A stretch of 64,000 nt of DNA from Heliocybe sulcata (Eukaryota > Basidiomycota > Agaricomycetes > Gloeophyllales > Gloeophyllaceae): NCBI GenBank assembly GCA_004369045.1, contig ML213505.1, positions 968,591 to 1,032,590 on the forward strand, read 5' to 3'. Below, in pieces: positions 1 through 11,202 of this stretch; position 1 is the stretch's first letter; the number at the start of each line of letters is the position of its first letter. The translations under genes and the position numbers were made by a program. The notes below the pieces were generated by a model. It ran no database searches. It saw nothing but the letters and a program-made list of their open reading frames with translations, and was not told the origin of the DNA.

Positions 1-100
1 AAGACTTACAGATATTTTACGTCTGACACCTCTGATCATCAGTTGTCACCGGATGGTCATAACCGGCCGAATTTGCTGATGGAACAAACCACATCCACAT

Positions 101-1731
101 TCATCCCCAGAGATTAAGCACCTCGTCAGGAACATCCATGTAGCGCTTGCCCTTCACCTCGTGGGACGCGATAATCCTGCCAATTTCCTGCATGTCCTGC
201 TCCGAGAGGTCCACCTCCACGGCGCCGAGGTTCTCGAGCGTGCGCTTCTTGTGTCTGAATGCGCAGTGAGTATCACGACGCATCATACCAAAGAGTAGGA
301 ATGGCACGCACGAAGACCCAGGGATGGGGACCATCTGGGGCGCGAGCTGAGCAACCCAGGCGATGCACAGCTGCGCAGGCGTAGCCTTCTTGCGTTCCGC
401 AAAGGCGCTTAGTTCCGTAACAAGAGTGAGGTTGTGTTGGAAGTTCTAAGAGAGGTTATAAGCATTCCGAGATTCTCTTTCTAGTGGGAGAAGCGTGCCT
501 CGGGCTGGAAGCGACCGAACTGGCGCCGGAAGTCTTTCTCTATAGGTATGGTGAGTATGGAACCGTGGTCGAACCGAGTAACGTACCAGGAAAATCATCG
601 GGACTCTTGATTTGGCCCGTAAGGAAGCCGCTTCCGAGGGGCCTGGATATATATTCCAATCAGGCTCATAATTCGAAACAGCGACACCAAATCATACGAA
701 CGAGTATGCAGCAACAGTGATATTCAGCTCTTGGACAGCGGCGATCACTACAGCATGAAGGGGGTTAGAATATCGTTTCCGCATACGAGTTAATCGTGCC
801 TTTCTTCTGTTGCTCCTCGTATGCCCAAGGGCTAACCTCGATTTCAACGGCAGTGATTGGATGAACCTATGATACCGGTAAGGACGTCCAGCGCAAATTC
901 AGTGACTGCTACTGACAGAGTGACCCCGCCGAAGAGTCTCAGCCCGACACTCCGACATCCCGATATGATCAAATTTACCCTCCTTGATCAACACTGTCAT
1001 ATTCTTGATGGCCTCTTCGACGGGAATTTTCTTGTCCACGCGAGCCATCTGGAAGAGGTCAACCTTCTTGGTCCCTTTTAAGGCGGCGTTGACGGTGTCG
1101 ACACTCCTGCGGAGATTCTCTAGACTTTGAAAAATATCAGCGATTTGTAGAAAGTGAAGACGTGCTGGACTGACGAAGCATCTGGCTCGAGGCTGTGGAG
1201 TTTCAGACCACCCTATGGACACGACGATTAGCACAATGGTATGCATGGTGAGCTGTGAACTAGCACTGACCTTGACAGAAAGGAACGTCTTATCCGCGTA
1301 CTCGGGATATTTGGCGAAGAACCTGGCGAGCATCTCCAAGTTCGCAGTGCTCAGTCCGTGCCCGTAGAACTCGGCTGAGGGGACGACGTTAACCCAGGGA
1401 GCGGACGCGGATAAGTGGAGCGTACCGCTGTTCAAGAACATCTTGGCGCCAGCGGGCAGGGAGTCGACGCCAGCCTTGATAGCTTCGAAACATTCCTCGT
1501 CTGGACTCGGAACTTCTTTCGCCCTAGATCATAAGCGGACAATTAGTGAATGCTCGTGCGAGAGCTTGAACGAGGATGGCACGAACGTCATGAACATGAG
1601 CCCATGCTATGCGTGTGATGCGGAATATTAGACATAAACAACAGGCATAGTAAGGCGTCGCTGCTCACCCCGATCTTCCCAATCGTAACATTCGAGGCTG
1701 TGCCTCCAAGCTTCGTGGTCTGGCTAACCAT
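101..1731 (-). CDS. Aldo/keto reductase, pyridoxal reductase-like
   Basis: NADPH-dependent oxidoreductase of the aldo/keto reductase superfamily, closest in appearance to the fungal yakc/pyridoxal reductase group; probably cytosolic. The first exon reads MVSQTTKLGGTASNVTIGKIG from the ATG at 1731. Splicing a short intron near 1380-1430 gives NSAEFYGHGLSTANLEML, whose EFYG holds the expected catalytic tyrosine. Later blocks match the family: the DLFQMARVD strand, EAIKNMTVLIKEGKFDHIGMSE, then VPIPGSS and a C-terminal helix ending in VLNLWG at the stop. The gene is broken by several introns, so no single frame covers it. It is transcribed away from the syntaxin gene across an 862-bp gap. The physiological substrate cannot be read from sequence. 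Confidence 0.85.
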
Positions 1732-2593
1732 AGCGGATGCTGAGTGCAAGGTCCAGGAAGAATTGTAATTAATGAAGGAGGGAGGAATGCTTGCCCACCT
1801 ATATATACTTCTAGCTGGTGTGCTTGTGCCGCAGTGGCTCGTAATAGTTCTTACTCCGGAGAAAAGTTGTGAAATCGTTGCTTGAGGTTATCTCGCCAAC
1901 TTTTGCCGAAATGCGGGTTGGGGTGAAGACGTGTGAAGCCGGACAGACGCGAAGAATACAGCCGCGGGAGTGGTACTGAAACCATTTCTAACGTTCAGCG
2001 GCATCAATATGCAGCCTGATCAAGTCGACGCGTCGGTTCGGCGTGATTGAGAGCTCATAATCAACTTACTAGGTCCTCTCAAGCTTCGAGATGACGCAAA
2101 ATTGTGCTAATGACACAGGAGAGGCAGTCATTAAAAGGCCTCAGTTAGGGCCCAGTGCAGTTCCCTTAGATTCAGACTCACATTTGGCACATCAAGAACT
2201 GTGGCGACCCATTTCCAGCTGGACAAAAACCCTGGGACTAGTCCCAATCAGCATGTATCGGCAGATGCAGGAGAGCAGCCAATGGCCTGGTAGTAGCATG
2301 AGGGAACAAACATATCATTGAAATCTTAATTACCGATGGAGAGATGCAGAAATTGAGCCTGCAAATTGGTCTGAGTGTTTGGTATTGTACCGGCCTGCAG
2401 AGCATGATCGAGGCAGGTGGAAGTGGGCCGCGCCACACGTACAGCCGCATGTGGAAATCCGCCGCGGCGCTGCACGTCACAGCCTCCCTGTACATCGGAC
2501 GATTCATTGACCTCAGCGTTCCGCGCAGGCCTTGTATACCCTTCTTGACGACTCCCCTCACGTCTATCGAGATTCAAGCACAGCTCTAGGAAT
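1732..2593. other. Divergent intergenic region, reductase / syntaxin
   Basis: No gene is supported here. The region must hold both promoters. On the reductase side there is a TATATATA run at 1800-1807, about 70-76 bp upstream of its ATG. One ACGCGT (MluI-box) hexamer lies at 2028-2033. Short ORFs in 2091-2577 overlap on both strands and show no family features. Confidence 0.6.
1800..1807 (-). promoter_or_regulatory. Candidate TATA box of the aldo/keto reductase gene
   Basis: TATATATA placed 69-76 bp upstream of the start codon at 1731, reading on the minus strand. Position and sequence fit a TATA element; this is inference without transcript data. Confidence 0.4.
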
Positions 2594-3978
2594 ATGGCCT
2601 CCAGAGACCGTCTTGCTCAGCTCAGGGTGCGTACCACGTTCGGAAGGCAGGACATAAAGTATTCACGCACTTTTGCTCCAGGCTCAACGTGCCCAGGGCG
2701 ATGGAAACTCTCCTACTCAAGCACAAGGACAAGGATATGGAGGTGGTGGTGGTTATGAGATGTCGAGCGTGCAGTCTCCTGCGTATGCGACGTCGCCCGC
2801 GTACGCGTCCAACGGCAATGGCGCAGGAGGTGATGGTATGACAGACTTTTACGGCGAGGTGAGCGCTACGTAGAGTCATAGCGAACTTAACTGTTAACCT
2901 CCGTTTAATAGATTGGAAACCTCCAGGATATGGTCGCGCAATTCGATTCGAATGTCTCCAGGATATCTGACCTTCATTCGCGTCTGCTCAACAACATGGA
3001 TGAAGTCCAGACTCAGAGATTGACTGCTGAGCTGGACGAACTGGTAGGAGGGACACGGGCGCTGAGCTCTGATATCAAGAGGCGCATAGAGGCCCTTGGT
3101 TCTCAAGCGATACCTGGCGCAGATGCTCGCATCAAGAAGAACCAGGTGCGTGAAGTAAGGCATCTGGGAAGACGGGACGCTGACATATCCAATTCGTAGC
3201 TGAGTCTCGTACGGAAGAAGTTCATGGAGGCAGTACAAAAGTATCAGACCGTGGAAGCCGACTACAGGAGTCGGTACAAGCAGCGGGTTGAGCGGCAGTT
3301 TAAGATAGGTCAGTTTGACGATAATTATCACAATTTCTGACACTGACGCCTGACTACCTGCAGTAAAACCTAACGCTACCCCCGAAGAAGTCGCTTCTGT
3401 AGTCAACGATACGTCCGGGTCAGGGAATCAGATATTTGCGCAGGCTGTGCGTTCAAGAGACCTTCCAACTTGATGGATCTGACTAACTCCCCATTCACTA
3501 GATCTCTTCATCCACAAGATATGGTGAATCTCGCGCAGCCTACCGAGAGGTTCAGGAACGACATGAAGATATTCGCAAGATTGAGGCGACCCTTGCGGAG
3601 TTGGCACAGTTGTTCAATGACGTGAGAAGCACTGTCCTTTCATTGCTATGTGTTTTACTAACTCAAATAATTTCAGATGAGCGTCCTCGTGCAACAACAA
3701 GACGAACAAATTGATACTGTTCAGACTGCAGCGGCAGGTGTTGAAAAGGATACCGAAGCAGCGTATGTAATATACTACTTTGCGCTCGAGCGACGATTTA
3801 CTTTACACCTCCCAGACTTGGTCAGACAGAAAAGGCTGTCAACTCCGCACGCAGGGCTCGCAGAAAGCGTTGGATCTGCTTCTGGCTCGCGGTCCTCATC
3901 TGTATTATCATCGCTGTCGTGGTGGTGGTGGCCATCCATCCTTGGACGCGCACCAGCAGCAACAACGGCGGATCTTAG
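2594..3978 (+). CDS. SSO1: Plasma-membrane syntaxin (t-SNARE), Sso1/Sso2 type
   Basis: Qa-SNARE that pairs with Sec9- and Snc-type partners to fuse secretory vesicles with the plasma membrane. The first exon is short (MASRDRLAQLR); about seven small introns follow. A glycine/serine-rich N-terminal stretch precedes the Habc helices (IGNLQDMVAQFDSNVSRI onward), then the SNARE helix around LVQQQDEQIDTVQTAA. The last exon encodes a basic RRARRKR stretch followed by a single C-terminal hydrophobic anchor (FWLAVLICIIIAVVVVVA) and a short tail, as expected for a tail-anchored syntaxin. The stop TAG is at 3976-3978. PIS1 follows in the same orientation after 435 bp. Confidence 0.9.
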
Positions 3979-4413
3979 ATGCCCCTACGTTCGTCGACGA
4001 TACCCTTCACGACCCGGCCCATGCTTTATATATTATAGGACATTTATTGCATACATAATGGCCTGCGTGCCATTTGTTATCTAACACGCTTCCTGGAGGA
4101 CTTTTTTGATACGATGTATGCTTCATCTAATTGAGCTCATTTGGCGCGCGACGTATCCTGGCTTCGTAATATCTCTTATGTGGGAGTGTCCCGACAAACC
4201 GATGACTCCACGCCAGGGATACCGCTGCATAGACGCTGACACCGGGATTGCGGAATTTGATAATGATTCAATGAGTGATGCAGTACATGTAATTATAGCC
4301 TGGTATCGCCGAGATCCGCTGAGGTCAGAGGAGAGTTTGAACGCAGTACTGTCACAGCGCTCTGCGGCTCAGTCAGCCTCTCATACCGCGTCGTTCTCCA
4401 GTCTCTCAAAACC
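3979..4413. other. Intergenic, syntaxin 3' end / PIS1 5' region
   Basis: Syntaxin 3' region followed by the PIS1 promoter. An ORF that crosses 4106-4441 merges into the PIS1 first exon in another frame and has no family features. Nothing else seen. Confidence 0.5.
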
Positions 4414-5424
4414 ATGGCTAATGAAACACTTGAGGAGATAAAGCGCAGGAGGGCCCACGTCGAAGTTGTGGACGCGAAGATTGCAGTAGACTTGGCCACC
4501 GCGCAATCCTATTCCGAGAACGTCTTCCTTTTCGTGCCGAACCTCATTGGCGAGTGGAAGTCATCCTGCTCTCCCTGACTCCTTGCTGAAACTTGAATGA
4601 ATGAATATCAGGCTATACGCGTATCCTCCTTGCAGCGGCTTCGCTGCATTGGATGAGCTATCATCCCAAATACTGCACTCTTGCCTATGGAATCTCATGT
4701 CTACTGGATGCTGTCGATGGGCATGCTGCAAGGGCGCTTGGGCAGGCGTCAAAATTTGGAGCAGTTCTGGACATGGTAACTGACAGGTATGTCGTTCTCT
4801 CCTCGTATTTGAACTGTCTAGTGACATCCTGTGATAGATGTACAACGTCATGCTTGCTCTGTTATCTATCATCAGCATATCCAGACTATGCTTTAGCGTT
4901 CCAATTTCTCATGACGCTTGACTTCAGCAGCCATTATATGCATATGTACAGGTGAAGTATGCTAGTCGAGCCGTCTACTTTGCCTCTAACGCGTCTCTAG
5001 CTCTCTTGTAACCGGTTCGAGAAGCCACAAGCTGGTTACCAGCGATGTAAGTCGTATACTATGGTTGTATTACAATGATTCCGTAAGTATCACCCGCAGT
5101 GCTTGAGATGCCAAAGACTGAATAGTGTTGATGCATTAGCGCACGCTCTTCTTCATGTGTGCTGGGAATGAGGTCTTCTTCGTCGCACTCTACCTCATGA
5201 AGTGGATCCATACGCCAATCACGTCCTCCAAGATACCTGAAATAGCGTCGCTGTACTGGCTATTGGGCGATCTTACCTGGCCCGCGCTCTTAGCAATCAT
5301 GTCTTTCCCGGTCTTCTTGGGGAAGAACATCATCAACGCAGTCCAGCTATGGAAGGCGGCTAAGATCCTGGTGGGTCTGGATTTGCTCGAGAGGCAAAAG
5401 GAGCGGGAGGAGAAGAAACGGTAA
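4414..5424 (+). CDS. PIS1: Phosphatidylinositol synthase (CDP-DAG:inositol transferase)
   Basis: ER integral membrane enzyme that makes phosphatidylinositol from CDP-diacylglycerol and myo-inositol. The start ATG at 4414 opens MANETLEEIKRRRAHVEV, then a segment ending VFLFVPNLI. The CDP-alcohol phosphatidyltransferase signature is complete: DAVDGHAARALGQ followed by FGAVLDMVTDR, giving the two DxxDG...G...DxxxD metal-binding acidic clusters; the FGxxLDMVTDR spelling is typical of PI synthases rather than PS or choline enzymes. Later exons give VTGSRSHKLVTSD and two hydrophobic segments in MCAGNEVFFVALYLMKW and LTWPALLAIMSFPVF, with a charged C-terminus (QKEREEKKR). About five short introns. 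Confidence 0.93.
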
Positions 5425-5634
5425 CGGGGGTAGCGGATTGCCCGAGAGGGTTTCAGATAGTGAACGTTGAACACTTGCTCTCTATCGTACGCTCGTAGAC
5501 ACTGTATAATACCCTATATTTGCTTCTGAAGCCATACAGTCTTAAGCGCCCAGATTGACCGAGAACTTGAGAACTTAGTCATTACATAAAATTGCCACAA
5601 TGAGCGGAAATAGCCGAAGCGTATGTCTCAGTCT

Positions 5635-5669
5635 TTGAGCAGAGACTTGAGCAGAGACTTGAGAAAGAC
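5635..5669 (+). repeat. Three-copy 12-bp tandem repeat before the AAA gene
   Basis: TTGAGCAGAGAC occurs twice in a row and a third, one-base-shorter copy (TTGAGAAAGAC) follows, ending 6 bp before the ATG at 5676. It lies in the leader or in a possible first intron of the AAA gene. Confidence 0.75.
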
Positions 5670-5675
5670 TCTTGG

Positions 5676-8600
5676 ATGACCTCTCAGCTGCTGCTCCGGA
5701 GGTCGACAAGGTCCTTACTCAAGACCTCGTCGCGGCCTGCTCGATGTGCTACTAAGTCTACCAGGATCCGAACAGCGGGGAATGACGCGGCACCACGCAC
5801 AACACCTGTACACAAGCGTTCCTCCTCTTCGTCTGCTACCCCGTCGACTGTCGCCGCTGACTCTGAAATCCAAGCAGTGAAACAGGAAACACAACATGGC
5901 AGCCCTGATGCACCACCGGAGACTCCCCCTGAGGAGCCTGCGCCCGAACCCGAACTCGAGAAGGTCCGACGTCGGAGGACGACTAGCAAGGACACTGAGA
6001 CGACCCCACAGCTCCCGTCTGGACTCGACATAATCTGGGCTCCGGAAGCCGACACGAAGAGTCCCAATGCTAATGCTATACCGCCCCCTGCCATCCTCGA
6101 CGAAGCGCTGAATAACCTCCATGTCACTCTGCACCCGCAGACCCAACATAGAGCTGTCTACGCCTCAGCACAGGGGCCACCACTGGAGCCGACATTGGGG
6201 ATGTACTGTCCGATTGAAGGAGGGGATTATATTATTGATGAGACAGTTCGGGAATTGGCGCGTAGAACGGGCGCGGAGGTTCTGGTGTTGGATTCCGTGG
6301 AAATTGCAGCTGGGGAGTGTGGTCATTTCGGGAAAGGTTCGAGATTCGTCAGGACTCGTTTTTGTTGGTCATTGACTCTGTTCCAGCTGCGAGTGCTATC
6401 ACATTACCGCGAAACCCGTTGCATTTTACTTCCACCGTTGCTCAGCCACCTCAGTCTTCGCGCCATATGCAGGATGAAGATGACGATGACGACGATATCT
6501 CGTTCTCCATGCCGTCGCAAATGACTTTGCATGTGCTGGCACCCATGCGCACGTCCCGGACTCTAGTAGCGTCTGGTTCCTCGGCCAAACCGAGTGCTCC
6601 AGTGAAAGCGAAGGCGTTCTTCGATGAACTCATCAATATTCCTGGTCCTGCGACTGGTTCGGGAGCAGCTTCAACACGTCGGCCGAGAATCGTCTACATC
6701 AGGGATTTCGGAACACTTGCATCGACATCCTCCACCTGGTTCCCACCCCTTGTACAAGCTGTTCGCCAAAGGCGACAAGGTCCCATCTCCAGACCGACTT
6801 CGCCAGTAATAAATCCAATGACAATCGTTTTTGGTATTACACCATCCATTCTACCTTCGGCGTCTCCGTACGGTGGTGGTCCTGCCTTCATGAATATGCT
6901 GATGAGCGGCGCAACAACATCTGCTGGTGCATCGTATGCCAAGCCTGGCAAAGATGAGGACGAAATCGCCGATAAGAATCGGGAGAAACGACTGCGGAGA
7001 CGGCTGAAGAAATGGGAGAAAGGTGATGCTGGGCTCCTGGATGAACTGCCAAAGCTCTCGCTGCAGAACAATGAAGATGGGGAAGGTCGAACAGGCGCCA
7101 GTGGGCGTCCAGAGTTCGTGTTCTTGAACGGACCTGGGGGCACATCGGCGCAGATGCCCTTCTTTGCAGGAAACGGTGTACCTTCCGGCAATAGAGGTGC
7201 AGGCGCACCTGACGCCGACAGCACTTCCCGATTTTTCAGGACTTCTGTTATCGTGCCCAGCGTCCGTTCGCTCTCTAAAGAGCGAGAGTGTAGGGTGTCG
7301 AGACGGAGGCACATTAATGAGCTGACCATGCGAATGGGGGTCAGTAGTGTTGGTGGCAGCCTTCCTGAGCTCGAAGAGGTTCCTAAGACTGCGGAGGAGG
7401 GCGACAAGTCGAAGGAAGGTGAAGGGGAGAGCTTGAAGGCGGAGCGCAGTGAAGCCGCGAGAATTTGGGAGGAGTGGGGCACAAAGCTTGAGCCTTGGAA
7501 CGACATCGTCCAAGTCGCTGACAGGGCAGTGGGTACCGTTATCAGCGAGAATTTGCGGACGGGAACGTTGCAGACTACGCTTGATCCTACACCTATTCCC
7601 TGGAAAACTGTCTTTCGTGCATGGGCTAGTCACAAATCTGATCGTGAAGTACGGAAGACATGGGCGAAAGAAAGCATCCAGAAGATTGCTAAGGATGATG
7701 AGGAGGTAGCTGAAGGGGAGGACAGTGAAATGGAGCCCGATGAAATTGTGCAAAGAGTCAAGCGAGACCCAGATCTCGACAGTCATGAACGGCGGCTTGT
7801 GGGCTGCATTGTCGACGCAGGTATAGTGGTTTGTATATGTATTGCTATCGTCGCCTGACATTCTCCTCCTAGCCTCGATGCCTACGGGTTTCGACCAGGT
7901 CCACTTACCCCCAACGACCATCGATGCCGTCCGGACAATTGTGTCTTTGCCTATACTCCATCCGATGGCCTTCCAACATGGTATTCTCAAGGACCATAGT
8001 ATGACTGGTTGTTTGCTCTTTGGCCCTCCCGGAACCGGTAAGACTCTGGTAGTCCGAGCACTGGCCAAGGAAGCAGGCTGTCGCATGCTTGCTGTCTCGC
8101 CTTCCGATGTCATGGACATGGTGAGTCCGCACAACCCTTATATGCGTCGCAATATTGATATTCTCGTTTGAAGTATGTCGGCGAGGGCGAGAAGCTCGTG
8201 AAGTCCGTATTCTCCCTTGCTCGGCGCTTGGCGCCATGTGTCGTGTTCATGGATGAGATCGACGCTCTCTTTGGTGCCCGGTCATCGGCACGCGAAACTG
8301 GAGGTGCTATTGCACATCGGGGAGTTATCACGGAATTCATGCAGGAAATGGATGGTCTGAGATCTTCCAAGGACGACAACATCATCGTTATTGGTGCGAC
8401 GAACAGACCATTTGACCTGGATGATGCGGTTTTGCGCCGATTGCCCCGTCGGCTACTCATAGATCTTCCAGGAGAGAAGGAGAGAGCAGGTAGAGGATAT
8501 GTTGTGTCATTTTGAGAGCTGTCAACTCAATATTCTTTCATTACAGAGATCCTCAAAATCCTTCTTCGCCACGAGACCCTGGGGGAAGATGTCGACTTGG

Positions 8601-9236
8601 GTGTCCTGGCAAAGAAGACAGAGAGCTTCTCAGGTTCCGACCTCAAGCGTAAGTTCCCACTGATAGAAGAGAGCCTTGGAATAATAGCTGACGCCTTACG
8701 TAGATCTTTGCGTAGCTGCCGCTCTCGATGCCGTCAAGGAGAAGGTCGAGGTACCCTGGAAGGTGGCATCCTCTGCGGATTCGAAAGCTCGTGAAGTAGG
8801 CGACGGACCCACGTCCTCCAGTTCACCGACTCCTGAAACGAAGGCGGAGTCACCTATTTCTACTACTACGTCTAAAGAGGTTGCTCCTGAGTCTGCAGAG
8901 GGAAAGCCCGATGAGACGGCTCCTGCAAGCGATGCCAAGCCCTCTGAACCGCCCTCTGCACCCGATCCCATGGAATATTCCCGCGTCCTCCAAAGGCACA
9001 ACTTCACGAAAGCGCTCAAGGAGATCGTCCCCTCGTCGTCCGAGTCGCTCGGCAGTCTCTCGGACCTGCGCAAGTGGAACGAGGAGTTTGGGGAGGGCCG
9101 GAAGGACAAGCGCAAGACTGTCGTGTGGGGCAAGGGCAAGTTTGGGTTCACGGAGCAGGGGAGTAGGATTGGGGAGGAGGTGAGGATTGCTGAGACGACG
9201 GCGGAGGGGGCTGGGGATGCGTCTGCGGAGCGGTAG
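5676..9236 (+). CDS. Long AAA ATPase with mitochondrial-type N-terminus
   Basis: AAA ATPase of the Msp1/spastin-like clade; fungal relatives are predicted mitochondrial and act as ATP-driven protein remodellers. Six exons (introns 6337-6386, 7821-7872, 8121-8173, 8490-8546, 8649-8703) sum to 3294 nt, 1097 residues. The N-terminus is rich in Arg/Ser/Leu with few acids, like a presequence. A long low-complexity region of about 650 residues precedes the single AAA core: Walker A GPPGTGKT near residue 749, Walker [12 protein letters not shown], sensor [15 protein letters not shown]. After the core comes a Ser/Pro/Glu-rich insertion and a conserved tail ([18 protein letters not shown]) typical of this clade. 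An upstream ATG at 5600 could provide an alternative first exon. Confidence 0.85.
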
Positions 9237-9626
9237 CCCTTCGTTTGTGAAGACCACAGCCTTGGCTAGTAGTCGAACATGGATGGCGCGGGCGGACGTC
9301 AGTCATGGCATATTGCTGCTTGCGAAGAGAGTGCGGCTGCTAGGCGGAGACACTTTCCCGCCCATCAGTGTCCCAGGATGAGGGTGAGTACATTGCACAT
9401 GGCCTCTGTAATTCAAGATGTAGCAGGACTGTTGTTGCTAGTAGAATCATTCCGTACATAATGCACAATATAGAAACACTCAGGTCCTTGTGAGAGTGCG
9501 GGGTTTTCGGATCGGGTGAACGCTGCAATGCAGGAAAAAGTACAAGTGAGGTAGTATTGTGGAGGAAACCAAAGTCCCGATACAATGTTACAACAATATG
9601 GTCCTCAATATATTATCTTGACAAAG
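9237..9626. other. Convergent intergenic, AAA gene / glycosyltransferase
   Basis: Lies between the two stop codons, so it should hold both 3' ends. Only short overlapping ORFs without family features are present. Confidence 0.5.
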
Positions 9627-11202
9627 CTATGAGGGATCGCCCTCGGGAAACCCCGTCACGAAACTCCTCCAGACCAGACCCAGGGCCCACACCCGGTTCA
9701 GAATGTTCCTCCGCCACCAACTACTCCAAACCGGGTCTTCTGCTCCCTTTCTTTTCCTTTGCCCCTCCTCCCTTTCCCCTTGATCTGTACCCTCCTGCTC
9801 TTCCTCGTCCTCGCGGAACCACACCCCTCCCTCCTCCTCCCACGCCCCCCGGAAATAGTGGATCATAGCATCGTTTGCCTCCTGGCGCGACACGCCCGAT
9901 TTCTTCATGTTCGAAGTCAGGAGTTTGGAGGAGAAGACCTGGTCAAGCGCGAGGGAAGGGGGGGAGGCGGGGAGGGGGAGGATGAGGCGCGGGTGGTGGG
10001 TGAGCGAGAGGTGGCCGTTTATCCACATGTCGTCAACGAGGTGAGCGGAGGGGGGAGCGCCAGTATAGTTCAGGATGGCGGCGTGCGCGGGGTAGGGGCT
10101 GGACGGTGGGTGCGGCGCGGTTGGGGGGAGCATGGTCGGTGGGAGGAAATAGGAAGGGAGGATTAGGTAACCCTAGAGTACGGGTATCATGAGTACTATG
10201 GCGGAAGGGGGTGAGAAGAGAGACGTACAGCATTAGCGGTGAGATACCCCGTCCGATATGCCTCGTCGATTTGCCAGCCGTGTACAGTGTACCGGCCGTT
10301 GGCGTAGTAGGGATTCGCCCAGCGCAGGCTGGGGCGGATGCGTTGACCTCTTAGACCGAGAGCTGCTCCGGTCATGTTTTGAAAGGCGTATTCCTCTGAG
10401 GAGTTTGAGAGTGGAAGGGGGTTGAAGGGGGAATTCGGCGTGGTGGCAAAGTGCGTGAGGAGGAGAGTCGAGACAAGAGAGGGGGAGTAGAGGTGGTCGT
10501 CGTCGAGGATGATCAGGGGTTGGGAGAGGTAGTGTAGGGAGGAGGGGTCATAGTGGGAGGCGGTTAGGTGTTCGGCCAACAGTGGTAGAAATTTCGTTCT
10601 GCGATACTGCTTAGCATGGAAAAATACGGTGGGGATTTGAGAACTCACCCAGGCCCCTGATCAGCGACGAAATACAGTTTCACCCTTTCACTCTCGAACT
10701 CTTTCCCGAGAGAGCCTTCTATCCTCAGTTGTAATACATCTTGCTCCTCCCGCTCCGGCAAGTATATTCTAATCTCTCTCGGTCGCACGCTCTGAGCATG
10801 GAGTGTCCGTAGGGTATAAGGTAGCGTTTTGCGCAGTCGGGATAGGGACGAAGCTAGTGAGACGATCGCAATATCGTCATAGGGCGAGGGTATCTTGGTA
10901 GGAAAAGCAGGTGCTGTGATGACATGTATGAACAACGGCACAATGAGGAAGGTACTCGCGAAGGCGAGGACGAAGATGAGGATCAGACGCGAGTGGGCTC
11001 GTGGACGTCGCCAGCGACGGGGAATGGGTATGAGTAGAAGAGGAGCGGAGAGGTGAAATGACTTTGGACTGGATCGCCCGAAGGACTTGGGTTGGCGATT
11101 TGGGATGAGGGTATCTGTGTCGCTGTCGAGTTGGGAGTCGTCGTCAAAGTCGTCTGAACGGCTAGATAGGGGAAGTAGTGGGACGTGTAGATCGCTGGGC
11201 AT
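9627..11202 (-). CDS. Type II membrane glycosyltransferase-like protein
   Basis: The start at 11202 gives an acidic cytosolic tail (MPSDLHVPLLPLSS...) followed by basic residues (PRRWRRPRAHSR) and one signal-anchor helix (LILIFVLAFASTFLIVPLF), the layout of Golgi type II transferases. The lumenal part begins with a nucleotide-sugar-binding type fold (DDIAIVSLASSLSRLRKTLP, then LHAQSVRPREIRIYLPE), carries a DxD-type metal site in LIILDDDHLY, and a later VDDMWINGHLSL block seen in GT2-like proteins of this kind. Two introns join the three exons. The C-terminus is a glutamate-rich stretch and a Trp-rich segment. Sugar and acceptor are unknown. Confidence 0.72.

Noticed and set aside
6851-8134. 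427-codon ORF antisense to the AAA ATPase gene
   Set aside because: It reads through annotated exons and two introns of a gene with clear AAA motifs, shows no motif itself, and is explained by codon bias of the sense strand.
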